Virus record (IMG/VR): IMGVR_UViG_3300046009_013085
Location: 1 to 29,823 of that record
DNA length: 29,823 bases
Direction: 5' to 3' (one strand)
Origin: a virus
A model generated the notes under the pieces. That model made no database searches, was not told where the DNA came from, and saw only the letters and a program-made list of their open reading frames with translations. Made by a program: the position numbers and the translations under genes. This document shows positions 1 to 7,158 of this stretch, piece by piece. Positions within the stretch are counted from its first letter, which is position 1, and the number at the start of each line of letters is the position of its first letter.

Positions 1-1687
1 ACAACATATTTTCAGATCTACTATCCGCTTCTTTCCCAAGCTCTTCAGATGATCGTTCAAGTGGTTTGATATCAGGGTTTGAATGAGGTCTTGATAATAT
101 ATTTGGGTCGTGGATGCCTTCTTCAAATTCAACACCATCTTTTTTACCTTTACCAAATTTCTTTTTAGCCTCGTTATAATCTTCCATTGAAAGATTCCAT
201 CCGTCAACTTCTTTAGCAACATGTTGTTTAGATTCACTATAAGAATGACCATGCTCTATGCAATATTTTAATTGTTTGTAGATGGCTGGATTAATACCTT
301 CAGCCTCAACCATATTACCTTCACCAAACATATCCATTCCCATACCTTCATCTTCTAACATAGCTTCTGCCGTGTTTTTAGCTTCTTCAATCGCTTCTTG
401 GTAATTACCGTCTTCCAAATATTCCTCAATCGTATCTAAACCATTTGCGAATGTAGCTGTATCAGCAAGATCAGATGAACTCATTCCACCTAACATTCTA
501 CCGATAAACGTATCAACTAATTTAACAGCTGTTTCTCTAGCACCGTTATTTTCAACACTCGCTTCAATCTTAGCGTATTTATTAGCAGAACCCTCAGCTT
601 TACCCATTGCTTTCATTGCTTTTTCGTAAGCAACGTCATTAGAATTAGTATCTTCTAAATCATCATCTTCTCCTTCTAAGTATATACCACCTTCTTCTGG
701 ATCTACACCATCCCAATAAGCGCTTTCAAACATCTTTTCTTCAGAACCACCCATTTTATTACCTAAACGTTCTGAGATATAATTAGAAACCTCATTAGCG
801 CAAGAAGAACCTTCGCTCATCATGCAAGATTTAATCATTTCCATGCAAATTTCAGCATCTTCCATCATTGTTTTACAGTAACCTTCGTATGACTCACCTT
901 CATTTAATGTTTCAGGTAAAAAACCTTCATGAATTAAAGTTTCATACATGCATTCTGCAAGTTGATTATTTTCCATAATACCGTTCATGCATTTTGATGA
1001 AAATTCGGGTGTTAATTGTATATTTTTCATAGTATTTGTATTTTCTAAATTTTTATTTTCTTCTGTATAATTTTCATCCAACAATTCGATGGATTCGTTT
1101 AATGTTTTAATAACAGATTCATTGATATTTTCCATTTTAACCATATCAATTGTTTCTGATAAATATTTTTCTCTAATTAGTTTTGCGATAAATTCTGGTG
1201 ATTTACCAGTTTCTTTAGCAATATGAGAACAGTATCCATAACAATCACCACACATCTCTTCTTTAGATTCACCAATAAGTTTAATAGGTTTATCAACAGC
1301 TCCTTGTGAACAATATGGGAATGCAAGGCATTTAGGTTCAATTGCCACCAATTGACCGCCATTATAAGCTGGTTTTTGTTTTAAATCACCACCAAACCAT
1401 TCTAATAAATCGTTTTCAGTAACCAAATTACCTTCAGTGCTATATAAATGTTCTTTAACGTAACCTTGTGGTGGTATAGCTATTCTACCAACACCAGCAC
1501 CGTTTTTAACATTAGAATCTTTCCATGTGTGAAAAAGTCTACTGTTTAATTTTTTCTTTGAGATTCTACTTAATGGACCGATAAATCCACCATATGTTGC
1601 ACTACTTGGGTCACCCAGAACAGAGGCGGTTGATGTTGCCTCACCTTCTTCATTTAGTAAACTTTTTAAAAAATCCTCTTTTTTCAT
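1..1687 (-). CDS. Cysteine-containing hypothetical phage protein, 3' part outside window
   Basis: An open frame of 562 codons starts at the ATG complementary to 1685-1687 and runs to the window edge without a stop, so the C-terminus is missing. I do not recognise the family. Seen in the protein: a Gly/Ser-rich first 60 residues, then a Cys cluster around residues 120-160 (C..YC, then CGDCYGYC), a Glu/Asn-rich linker, and an alpha-helical middle rich in Met, Glu and Cys (several CM pairs, about residues 215-300) followed by an acidic stretch. The Cys clusters might bind metal or form disulfides, but this is a guess. The start overlaps the stop of the 112-aa gene by one base (TAATG), implying translational coupling, and both probably use the promoter at 2041-2072. 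A structural or internal head protein is possible; nothing proves it. Confidence 0.8.
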   Translation of the reverse strand, partial: MKKEDFLKSLLNEEGEATSTASVLGDPSSATYGGFIGPLSRISKKKLNSRLFHTWKDSNVKNGAGVGRIAIPPQGYVKEHLYSTEGNLVTENDLLEWFGGDLKQKPAYNGGQLVAIEPKCLAFPYCSQGAVDKPIKLIGESKEEMCGDCYGYCSHIAKETGKSPEFIAKLIREKYLSETIDMVKMENINESVIKTLNESIELLDENYTEENKNLENTNTMKNIQLTPEFSSKCMNGIMENNQLAECMYETLIHEGFLPETLNEGESYEGYCKTMMEDAEICMEMIKSCMMSEGSSCANEVSNYISERLGNKMGGSEEKMFESAYWDGVDPEEGGIYLEGEDDDLEDTNSNDVAYEKAMKAMGKAEGSANKYAKIEASVENNGARETAVKLVDTFIGRMLGGMSSSDLADTATFANGLDTIEEYLEDGNYQEAIEEAKNTAEAMLEDEGMGMDMFGEGNMVEAEGINPAIYKQLKYCIEHGHSYSESKQHVAKEVDGWNLSMEDYNEAKKKFGKGKKDGVEFEEGIHDPNILSRPHSNPDIKPLERSSEELGKEADSRSENML

Positions 1688-2025
1688 TAATTAGGTGAGT
1701 TTTTAAGGTCATTTACCCAGAAACTTCTTCTGGTCCACAACTGTTTGTATAATTGAACCAACACATTTCTGGTTATTTCAACTACTTTATTTTCGAAATC
1801 TTTATTACTTTTAACAGTATCTTTTATAATATCCTTAACTTTTGTTTCAAACTGAGAACCACGTGCAATGTTTAAGAAATCTTTTATCTCATTCTTAATC
1901 AAAATTTTAATGTCACTCTTATCCGTTGGGGTAAGCGCTTCATTAATTGGTGTTTTGTTATCCATTTCAACCAAACATTCTTTTAAATATTGGTCTAATT
2001 GGCTATCAGTTATTTTTACTTTCAT
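1687..2025 (-). CDS. Conserved-looking small alpha-helical phage protein
   Basis: 112 residues, mostly charged helix, with no signal peptide or membrane segment. The middle is built of Lys/Ile/Asp-rich helices and the C-terminus carries an aromatic/basic patch (LYKQLWTRRSFWVNDLKN). I have the impression of similar C-termini in other large-phage proteins but cannot name a family or function. It is the first gene after the lysis cassette and is preceded by a good promoter candidate (TATTTATA box 15 nt upstream of the ATG). Its TAA stop overlaps the ATG of the next gene by one base. Possibly a virion or scaffolding accessory protein; that is inference only. Confidence 0.8.
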   Translation of the reverse strand: MKVKITDSQLDQYLKECLVEMDNKTPINEALTPTDKSDIKILIKNEIKDFLNIARGSQFETKVKDIIKDTVKSNKDFENKVVEITRNVLVQLYKQLWTRRSFWVNDLKNSPN

Positions 2026-2040
2026 GGTATGTTTTATTAA

Positions 2041-2072
2041 TATAAATAGTCTTTAAATCGGAAATGTTACAA
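2041..2072 (-). promoter_or_regulatory. Candidate phage promoter (TTG / TATTTATA) upstream of the 112-aa gene
   Basis: On the minus strand TTG (2072-2070) is followed after exactly 21 nt by TATTTATA (2048-2041), 15 nt before the ATG. The -33-like block reads TTATTGTAA and overlaps the last two Leu codons and stop of the spanin-like gene. The same block, spacing and box recur at 7456-7487. Layout matches the Bacteroidetes -33 TTG / -7 TAnnTTTG pattern with an altered -7 box. No experimental support. Confidence 0.5.
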
Positions 2073-2474
2073 TAAAAGTAGTATTGTTATTATAAAAATA
2101 CCACCACTAGTTATGTAAGAAATATTTTTTTGTTTTTTATGAACTTTTATATTATGATTTAAATCTGAGATGTGACTATCCTTTGTTTCAATAACCTTAT
2201 CTTTAGCGGTTATAATCGTATCTTTTTCTGATATGATATGTTTCTGATCAATAATAATACTATCCTTTTCCAGTGATTGTTTTGTAATTAAATTAAGACT
2301 ATCTCTTGTAACACCTATTTCAGCTTTTAATAACTGGTGATCCTTTTTAAGGGTCAAAGCGTTTCTTATTGCTGTACAAGGTACGCAACAGGTTGAATCA
2401 CTTAAATTCGTTTGCGAAAGAGCTGGATAGCTGACTGCTAGACATAGTATTAATACGGTTAATATCTTGTTCAT
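2067..2474 (-). CDS. Outer/second spanin-like protein (signal peptide, coiled coil, C-terminal TM)
   Basis: 135 residues. An N-terminal signal sequence (about residues 1-21, likely cleaved after ALS) is followed by a Cys-rich motif (CCVPC, residues 29-33), a long polar coiled coil (about 45-115) in which ISEKD and ITAKD-type units repeat, and a C-terminal hydrophobic segment (about 117-135). The start lies inside the preceding gene in another frame (77-nt overlap), as in Rz/Rz1-type nested spanins, and both sit just downstream of the amidase-like gene. Unlike typical o-spanins I see no convincing lipobox, and the C-terminal anchor recalls unimolecular spanins. I recall similar proteins (signal peptide, Cys-x-Pro, coiled coil) from Bacteroidetes phages. 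The lysis role is inferred from topology and context. Confidence 0.6.
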   Translation of the reverse strand: MNKILTVLILCLAVSYPALSQTNLSDSTCCVPCTAIRNALTLKKDHQLLKAEIGVTRDSLNLITKQSLEKDSIIIDQKHIISEKDTIITAKDKVIETKDSHISDLNHNIKVHKKQKNISYITSGGIFIITILLLL

Positions 2475-2736
2475 GTACTTTTTTTTCCTTATTTAGTTTA
2501 TTTTTTAAACCAGCTAACTCAGTATCAAATGCTGCAATTTTAGCGTTTCTATTTTTAACAGATTCATTTAAAGAATCTATTTTTAAATCACTTTCTGTAA
2601 TTGTCATGTTTAATGAATCAATTGTTTTTTGGTAGTGGCTTGTATCAATTATGACATTTTTTTTATTAAAAATACTCATATAGATTAAAAAACCAATACC
2701 TAAAGAAAATATTAAAAATATTATGTTTTTTTTCAT
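2398..2736 (-). CDS. Inner-membrane spanin-like protein (Rz-like)
   Basis: 112 residues with a short basic N-terminus (MKKN), one transmembrane helix (about residues 5-22) and a periplasmic coiled coil to the end, rich in Asp/Ser/Leu/Lys heptads (repeated KIDSLN/TIDSLN-type units). This is the topology of i-spanins such as lambda Rz: N-in, single-pass, with a coiled-coil ectodomain spanning the periplasm. Its last 77 nt overlap the start of the next gene in a different frame, the classical arrangement of two-component spanins. The start follows the stop of the 186-aa gene almost directly (TAATAATG). Sequence identity to Rz is not visible; the call rests on topology, size and neighbourhood. 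It could alternatively be another small membrane coiled-coil protein. Confidence 0.6.
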   Translation of the reverse strand: MKKNIIFLIFSLGIGFLIYMSIFNKKNVIIDTSHYQKTIDSLNMTITESDLKIDSLNESVKNRNAKIAAFDTELAGLKNKLNKEKKVHEQDINRINTMSSSQLSSSFANEFK

Positions 2737-2738
2737 TA

Positions 2739-3299
2739 TTACAAAGGGTTTTGTGTTTGTTTGTTTTGTGTAATCTTAATCAAAGCGTTTCTACCAATTT
2801 GTCGGTCATTATATGATCTACTAGTTGTGTTCAATAAATTTAACAAATCTTGGTTTAAAATCAAGGTTCCACCGATTAAATTAATTTTAGGGTCCTCATC
2901 GTTAGTATCAATCACAATTTCTTTAACAACATCTAAAGTTGGGTTTTTAATAACATCAGCTGTTAAAATTACACGACCATTTTCTAATCTGATATTAACG
3001 TATGGTAACATCAAACCAGTTGCATCAATAAAATCACCGATAACTTTCGTAAATTCAGTTTTACTTTCATCAGATAACTGAACATCATCAGCTTTGCTCA
3101 AATAACCAACTGTGTTAATTTTGTCAAATGTTAATTCCTCACCGTCTTTTGATTCAATATCAACAGGTTTTGTTCTAACCATCTCATCGTTCTCATTTAA
3201 TAATGATTTAGTTTTTTTAATTGATTCTTGTAATTGAACTGTTCTTACTTTGTTTAGTAATGACTTAATGTCATCGTAGTTTTTATCGTTGTTGTTCAT
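2739..3299 (-). CDS. Hypothetical protein, possible structural/accessory
   Basis: 186 residues, soluble, no signal peptide. The first 70 residues are charged and helical; from about residue 75 a compact mixed domain follows, with alternating hydrophobic strands (around residues 93-148). The last 40 residues are basic and Asn/Gln-rich. I do not recognise a family. Its start overlaps the amidase-like gene's end by 17 nt and its stop abuts the Rz-like gene, so it is co-transcribed with the lysis genes; whether it has a lysis function is unknown. Confidence 0.75.
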   Translation of the reverse strand: MNNNDKNYDDIKSLLNKVRTVQLQESIKKTKSLLNENDEMVRTKPVDIESKDGEELTFDKINTVGYLSKADDVQLSDESKTEFTKVIGDFIDATGLMLPYVNIRLENGRVILTADVIKNPTLDVVKEIVIDTNDEDPKINLIGGTLILNQDLLNLLNTTSRSYNDRQIGRNALIKITQNKQTQNPL

Positions 3300-3909
3300 A
3301 TTTGTATCCCTTATTTATTAATTCATTTATTTTCTTAAAATCAGCTGCTGGTGACAAATCGTAGTTGTTTTTTGTATAATTACTCCTATTCAATATCCCT
3401 CTTTGCGTATTTGGTTTGTTTATAACAATATTATTTCCTATAAAATCTTTTATTATGTTATATTCTATACATAAATAGTCTATTAATTCTGCAAGTTTCA
3501 TATACTGTTCCTCAGAATAAGTGGCCCAATGTCTTTTATTTCTCCAAGGTATTTCAACAACGTCTCCAAGGTATTCAGAACCTTTCCAGGTAAAATATTT
3601 ACCCAAAATAAGATCTTTACTTAACCAACCAACATTTTCCAAACAAATAGTTATTGAGTTTTTTTCTATTTGTTGTTCCAACATAAGCATACTATAGTAT
3701 TTAGGATCAAAGTGTTGGTAAATTTCACCGCTTTGTGAAATAAAAAAACACGGTAATCGGTTATATTTACCGTTGTACCGTGTTTTAATTTTTGTCAAGT
3801 ACTCATCCATAGTACATGACGTATGTGTAAGAATTATTTGTTTCTTTTTGGTTTTGTTTTTCTGTATATTTTCGTTACTTTCAAAGTAATATTCCTTATT
3901 TACCACCAT
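3283..3909 (-). CDS. N-acetylmuramoyl-L-alanine amidase-like endolysin (Amidase_2 type)
   Basis: 208 residues. The fold of type-2 amidases (T7 lysozyme/PGRP) is suggested by IILTHTS with His29 as first zinc ligand, a central 'I-S-Q-S-G-E-I-Y-Q' strand typical of the 'G.iyql' element, ITICLEN (Glu91), and a C-terminal 'RGILNRSNY...YDLSPAADF' block that resembles the family's GH.....K.DPG...F element. In that block the expected second His is not seen (about residues 172-175 read I-L-N-R), while Asp184 could be the third ligand. The enzyme would cleave the MurNAc-L-Ala bond in peptidoglycan; no signal peptide is present, so release would need a holin. It overlaps neighbours on both sides (14 and 17 nt). 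A catalytically weak or binding-only variant is possible. Confidence 0.65.
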   Translation of the reverse strand: MVVNKEYYFESNENIQKNKTKKKQIILTHTSCTMDEYLTKIKTRYNGKYNRLPCFFISQSGEIYQHFDPKYYSMLMLEQQIEKNSITICLENVGWLSKDLILGKYFTWKGSEYLGDVVEIPWRNKRHWATYSEEQYMKLAELIDYLCIEYNIIKDFIGNNIVINKPNTQRGILNRSNYTKNNYDLSPAADFKKINELINKGYKYEQQR

Positions 3910-4735
3910 CTTTTGTGAAAACCATAATATTTTCTATTCCATTATTTTTAATCTCATTGGTTTTATCGTAAACAGGATAGTTTTCTAAATTGTTTTCAGT
4001 TGTAGGTTCTTCAATAACTGGTTCCTCAACAATTTCTAACTCTTTTTCAACTTGCGCTTCAACTAAAAACTCTTCTTCAAAGTTGTCATCTGAATCATCA
4101 AAAGGTTCATCAATTTCATATGGTGTAAAAGCTAAAGCTGTTGGTTCATCAACTAAAACCTCTTCACTTATTTCAGGTGATTCATTAAGTTTTTCCTGAG
4201 CTTTTTCCTTTTCTTCGTTTAAGTTTTTTTCTTTTTCTTTTCTTATGTATTCACTAATACCACCATCATCAATTATAACGTCAATACCTTTTTCTTCTTC
4301 AGTTTCTGGTCTAATATAATCCACCAATGATTTAATAAAACCTAAAGCTACTAATGGTAAGATCGCACCACTAACAATTGATAATATTCTTTTCTGTTCA
4401 ATAGGGTCACTATCAACAAAACCAAATAACTCAATCCATGGTTGATAATTGGTTAAATGGGTATAAGCGAAAAAAGCGTTACCCATCGCCTGCATTGCTG
4501 TTAATATAAAAAATAAAAACCACACAATACCCTTATTCATTTTTTTAAGGGCTATAATAGATGCTAATGATGCGGCAGCACCAACTTCAAAAGCCAAAGC
4601 TAATGTTACGGCTAACCACTTAGGATTTGATAATTCAAAGAAATCAATTACGTGGATTGTTGATATACAACTCGTTAAGATATACAATAAAACAAATGTT
4701 GTTATAACAAATTTATTTATTAAATTTTGATTCAT
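3896..4735 (-). CDS. Four-TM membrane protein with acidic C-terminal tail
   Basis: 279 residues. Four hydrophobic helices are visible (about residues 8-29, 38-62, 69-93 and 116-141), followed by a 135-residue tail extremely rich in Glu/Asp with repeated EEP/VEEP-like units. I do not recognise a family; a holin role is conceivable because the amidase-like gene follows, but large tails of this kind are not typical of holins. The start lies 23 nt inside the 3' end of the homing-endonuclease gene. Codons 1-28 strongly resemble the separate 31-codon ORF at 5527-5622, indicating that the homing endonuclease split this gene from its original start and supplied a replacement one. The ATG at 4735 is supported by that similarity. 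Confidence 0.8.
   Translation of the reverse strand: MNQNLINKFVITTFVLLYILTSCISTIHVIDFFELSNPKWLAVTLALAFEVGAAASLASIIALKKMNKGIVWFLFFILTAMQAMGNAFFAYTHLTNYQPWIELFGFVDSDPIEQKRILSIVSGAILPLVALGFIKSLVDYIRPETEEEKGIDVIIDDGGISEYIRKEKEKNLNEEKEKAQEKLNESPEISEEVLVDEPTALAFTPYEIDEPFDDSDDNFEEEFLVEAQVEKELEIVEEPVIEEPTTENNLENYPVYDKTNEIKNNGIENIMVFTKDGGK
4658..4699 (-). repeat. Copy 1 of duplicated 5' coding segment of the membrane-protein gene
   Basis: On the minus strand ACATTTGTT, TTGTAT and ATATCAACA occur with the same spacing as in 5539-5580. The copies are diverged between these blocks but stay in the same reading frame. They flank the homing-endonuclease gene as a degenerate direct repeat. Confidence 0.75.
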
Positions 4736-5507
4736 AATCTTTTTTATATTTATAATATGTTGGTTCTTTTATCAGCATTATATCCATAATACTTTGTTTT
4801 GTCTTATTTTGTTTTATATATTCACCAAACACTAATAATTTTTCATTATATTTTTTACGTTTATTTTCAGAACGCGTTTTGATCCCATTTTTATATTTTT
4901 CAGAGTTTCTAACACCATCACTTATTTTATTCTTATGGTTATCACTTAAAATAACATTTTTACGGTTATCACAATAATTAATCAAATTATTTATGCGCTT
5001 TCCAGATTCCCATTCACATTTTAATCGATCACTAAGTTGATTTTTGTAATCAATACTATGTATCGGTTTACCTGTTTTAGTTTTAATCATTTTTTCCTTT
5101 TGGTCAAAATCTAATGGTTTACCAAAATTAGGATTCTTATCACCTAACCAATTCAATCTTCTTAGCTCTCTAAAATTTTCTAAATTTTTATTATTAGACC
5201 AAGTATCACCACCATCACCACCTAACGTACCGTTGTAACCATTATTAAAGGAATCATAAACACCAACGTAGTGTTTTTCACGTTCATTAACGTTGAGTTC
5301 TGTTAAACCATCTTCTATAAGAAACCAAACAAGATTATCACCCTCAGCAAGAATACAATCATAAAATTTATGAGAATTTGTTTTTCTTTTAGCCGCTGTA
5401 TAATGTTGTTTTTTTCTTTTTAATAAATCATGTTTTGTTTTACCAATATAATGTTTATTTGATTTTGGGTTTAGTACTCCGTATATTTTATATGTGATAG
5501 TATCCAT
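4713..5507 (-). CDS. GIY-YIG homing endonuclease with NUMOD3 DNA-binding repeats
   Basis: 264 residues. The N-terminal nuclease domain (about 1-100) shows the KIYG...HYIGKT form of the GIY-YIG signature (residues 7-24), the catalytic-type Arg in LLKRKKQHY (R31), a Glu in NEREKHYV (E75/E77), and the NGYNGTLGGDGG end motif. It is followed by a NUMOD3-like motif (GDKNPNFGK, residues 122-130), a second similar stretch (LSDNHKNKISDGVRNS) and a C-terminal helix-turn-helix-like region. This is the layout of free-standing phage homing endonucleases of the I-TevI/Seg type, which nick or cut a related genome and spread by repair. It lies between the ArdC-like gene and the membrane-protein gene, flanked by a diverged direct repeat of the latter's 5' end. 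A TATTTATA box ends 3 nt before its ATG. Confidence 0.92.
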   Translation of the reverse strand: MDTITYKIYGVLNPKSNKHYIGKTKHDLLKRKKQHYTAAKRKTNSHKFYDCILAEGDNLVWFLIEDGLTELNVNEREKHYVGVYDSFNNGYNGTLGGDGGDTWSNNKNLENFRELRRLNWLGDKNPNFGKPLDFDQKEKMIKTKTGKPIHSIDYKNQLSDRLKCEWESGKRINNLINYCDNRKNVILSDNHKNKISDGVRNSEKYKNGIKTRSENKRKKYNEKLLVFGEYIKQNKTKQSIMDIMLIKEPTYYKYKKDYESKFNK

Positions 5508-5510
5508 ACA

Positions 5511-5518
5511 TATAAATA
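5511..5518 (-). promoter_or_regulatory. TATTTATA box immediately upstream of the homing-endonuclease start
   Basis: The minus strand reads ACTATTTATATGTATG, identical in the ACTATTTATAT part to the element upstream of the 112-aa gene. Only 3 nt separate the box from the ATG, so a transcript would be leaderless or begin inside the gene. No TTG sits 19-21 nt upstream, so it may be a partial promoter. Confidence 0.3.
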
Positions 5519-5526
5519 GTTATATT

Positions 5527-5622
5527 TTAACAAAAATTTGTTGATATCAAAGACACCATCACATACAACGTAACAAATGTTCCAATTATAAAGTTTTTTG
5601 TTATTTTATTTTCTACTTGCAT
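5527..5622 (-). pseudogene. 31-codon remnant of the original 5' end of the membrane-protein gene
   Basis: A complete small ORF of 31 codons plus TAA begins at the ATG complementary to 5620-5622, overlapping the ArdC-like gene's TAA by one base. It encodes a polar N-terminus and a single hydrophobic helix, ending at Cys-stop. Over 20 aligned positions it matches residues of the 279-aa membrane protein's first helix at 11 sites (F.I.TFV.LY....S.IST, no gaps), and three DNA blocks are identical with the same spacing. I read it as the decapitated start of that gene, cut off by the homing-endonuclease insertion. It could still be translated as a tiny membrane protein. Confidence 0.7.
5539..5580 (-). 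repeat. Copy 2 of duplicated 5' coding segment
   Basis: Partner of 4658-4699. Blocks AACAAATGT (5572-5580), ATACAA (5563-5568) and TGTTGATAT (5539-5547) on the plus strand match 4691-4699, 4682-4687 and 4658-4666 with identical offsets. Confidence 0.75.
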
Positions 5623-7154
5623 TAATTCAAAATTGTTTTAAATGTGTTTTTTGCTTCGTTAATTTCTTTCATAACCTCATCAAGTGAGTCTTCTTTTCTA
5701 CCCAAAGGAGCTTTTAATAATTTTGCTACCTCACCTTGGCTAACTAAATCACCGTAGATTTGTTGTTCTTCAGCCTCGTCCATAACAATATGTTTATTAA
5801 TGGCTTTAATGATAATATTAGAAGTTGTTGTTATTACATCCAGATTACCAATAATACTATCTCTACTACCCTTCCATAAAGCAATATAGTTTATAGCATA
5901 TTTTAAATCTGGTACATCAAATGATCTTAATACAACGTATGCAACGGATTCAGCTTGCAATTCCAAAATTTCAGACATGTTTCTACCAACATAAGCATCC
6001 ATAATGTGTTTTGTTTTTTCGCCTAGATTAGCATCAGAAGTACCTGATTTCTCAGCTTCAGCTTTTGTTTTAAGGTATTTCTGGTGCATTAACTCATGTG
6101 CAAATTCATGCACTGCTGTAGAAGCTTTACCAATACCAGCACTATCGCTAGAAATTCTAACTTTACCACCAGCTGAATACCCCTTTTCACCACCCTTAGC
6201 ATCTTCAACAGCAAAATCAATACCATAATCCTCGTAAACTTTAACCATCGCATCAAAGATTTTATCAGCAATCGGGTTTTCTTCAGTACTAAACCAATCT
6301 AATTCAGGTTTTTCAACACTAGATGCTCCCTCACCTTTGTCATTTACAACATCAGAAATATCATATACAGGGTATAAGACAAAAGGTGTTGTTGCGATTG
6401 GATCATTAATCATTTTTTCCATCTTTTGTTGCATTTCTGGTGTTAGTTTACCACCTTTACCAAACTTTTTTATAAATTCTTCTTTTCTTGTCTTTTTAGT
6501 AAAAGCGGTAGGTGGTTTAAGTGTCGGTCTCCATATGATAATTTGTTGTGCTCCTTCTTTTGGTATATAACCCAACTTAGACCAACCAGATCTAGAATTA
6601 ACTTTTGTTGAATCTCTTTTTTGAATGTAAATCAAAATTTGGTTATTAAATGAATAACCTGGAAATTTAGCCAACCAATCAAAATAATCTTTAATTTTTT
6701 CTGTTAATCTAACACTATCAACCTCATCAGCTAATTCATTGATAAAACCGTCAATTTTCTTAACAATATCATCTTTCGTTACATCAGTTTCTGGTGCAAT
6801 AGGTGCCGACTTAACAGCATCTTTAACATCCTCAAGCTTTTGTATTAATTCATTAGCTTCATTTGACCCACCCAAAGATTTATTTGCTTCTGCAACAGCT
6901 TTTTTAGCAATTTCAATAACGGTTTCAATCGGTTTAAATTTATCGTTTAACCACCATTGTTTATTGGTGTTATCCCACATAAAACCGTTTCTCTTTAATA
7001 TATCTTTAGCTGCAATTACTTCTTTTGTAGCGGCATTAGGGTCTTCTAAATCGGAGACAACGATAACTCTATTTGATCCGAATTGGTCTTTAACGACTTT
7101 AGCTAAAGTTAAAGCCTCATTAACTGATGATTTTGTGTGTTTAAATATTAACAT
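5622..7154 (-). CDS. ArdC-like ssDNA-binding domain plus zincin metallopeptidase (polyvalent protein)
   Basis: 510 residues with three parts. Residues about 1-85 form a small domain with GFMWDNTNKQWW, a pattern seen at the N-terminus of phage polyvalent proteins. Residues about 135-215 resemble the ArdC N-terminal ssDNA-binding domain (FPGYSFNNQILIYIQKRD...GWSKLGYIPKEGAQ). Residues about 295-420 are a gluzincin-like peptidase: HEFAHELMH (H349, E350, H353) with a likely third ligand in ELQAES (E402), as in the ArdC/IrrE-related group. ArdC proteins protect incoming DNA from restriction, and polyvalent phage proteins of this kind may be injected with the genome; this is inferred from the family. 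The Lys-rich linker (about 215-250) is less conserved. The gene follows the 97-aa membrane protein by 4 nt. Confidence 0.85.
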   Translation of the reverse strand: MLIFKHTKSSVNEALTLAKVVKDQFGSNRVIVVSDLEDPNAATKEVIAAKDILKRNGFMWDNTNKQWWLNDKFKPIETVIEIAKKAVAEANKSLGGSNEANELIQKLEDVKDAVKSAPIAPETDVTKDDIVKKIDGFINELADEVDSVRLTEKIKDYFDWLAKFPGYSFNNQILIYIQKRDSTKVNSRSGWSKLGYIPKEGAQQIIIWRPTLKPPTAFTKKTRKEEFIKKFGKGGKLTPEMQQKMEKMINDPIATTPFVLYPVYDISDVVNDKGEGASSVEKPELDWFSTEENPIADKIFDAMVKVYEDYGIDFAVEDAKGGEKGYSAGGKVRISSDSAGIGKASTAVHEFAHELMHQKYLKTKAEAEKSGTSDANLGEKTKHIMDAYVGRNMSEILELQAESVAYVVLRSFDVPDLKYAINYIALWKGSRDSIIGNLDVITTTSNIIIKAINKHIVMDEAEEQQIYGDLVSQGEVAKLLKAPLGRKEDSLDEVMKEINEAKNTFKTILN

Positions 7155-7158
7155 TTGA

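Noticed and set aside
2041-2048. TATAAATA on the plus strand as a T4-type late promoter
   Set aside because: It reads in the wrong direction relative to all genes; the minus-strand TATTTATA with upstream TTG fits the gene orientation.
6739-7158. 139-codon plus-strand ORF opposite the ArdC-like gene, and similar plus-strand frames at 2761, 3990, 7163 and 11334
   Set aside because: All are mirror frames of well-supported minus-strand genes with no independent motif.
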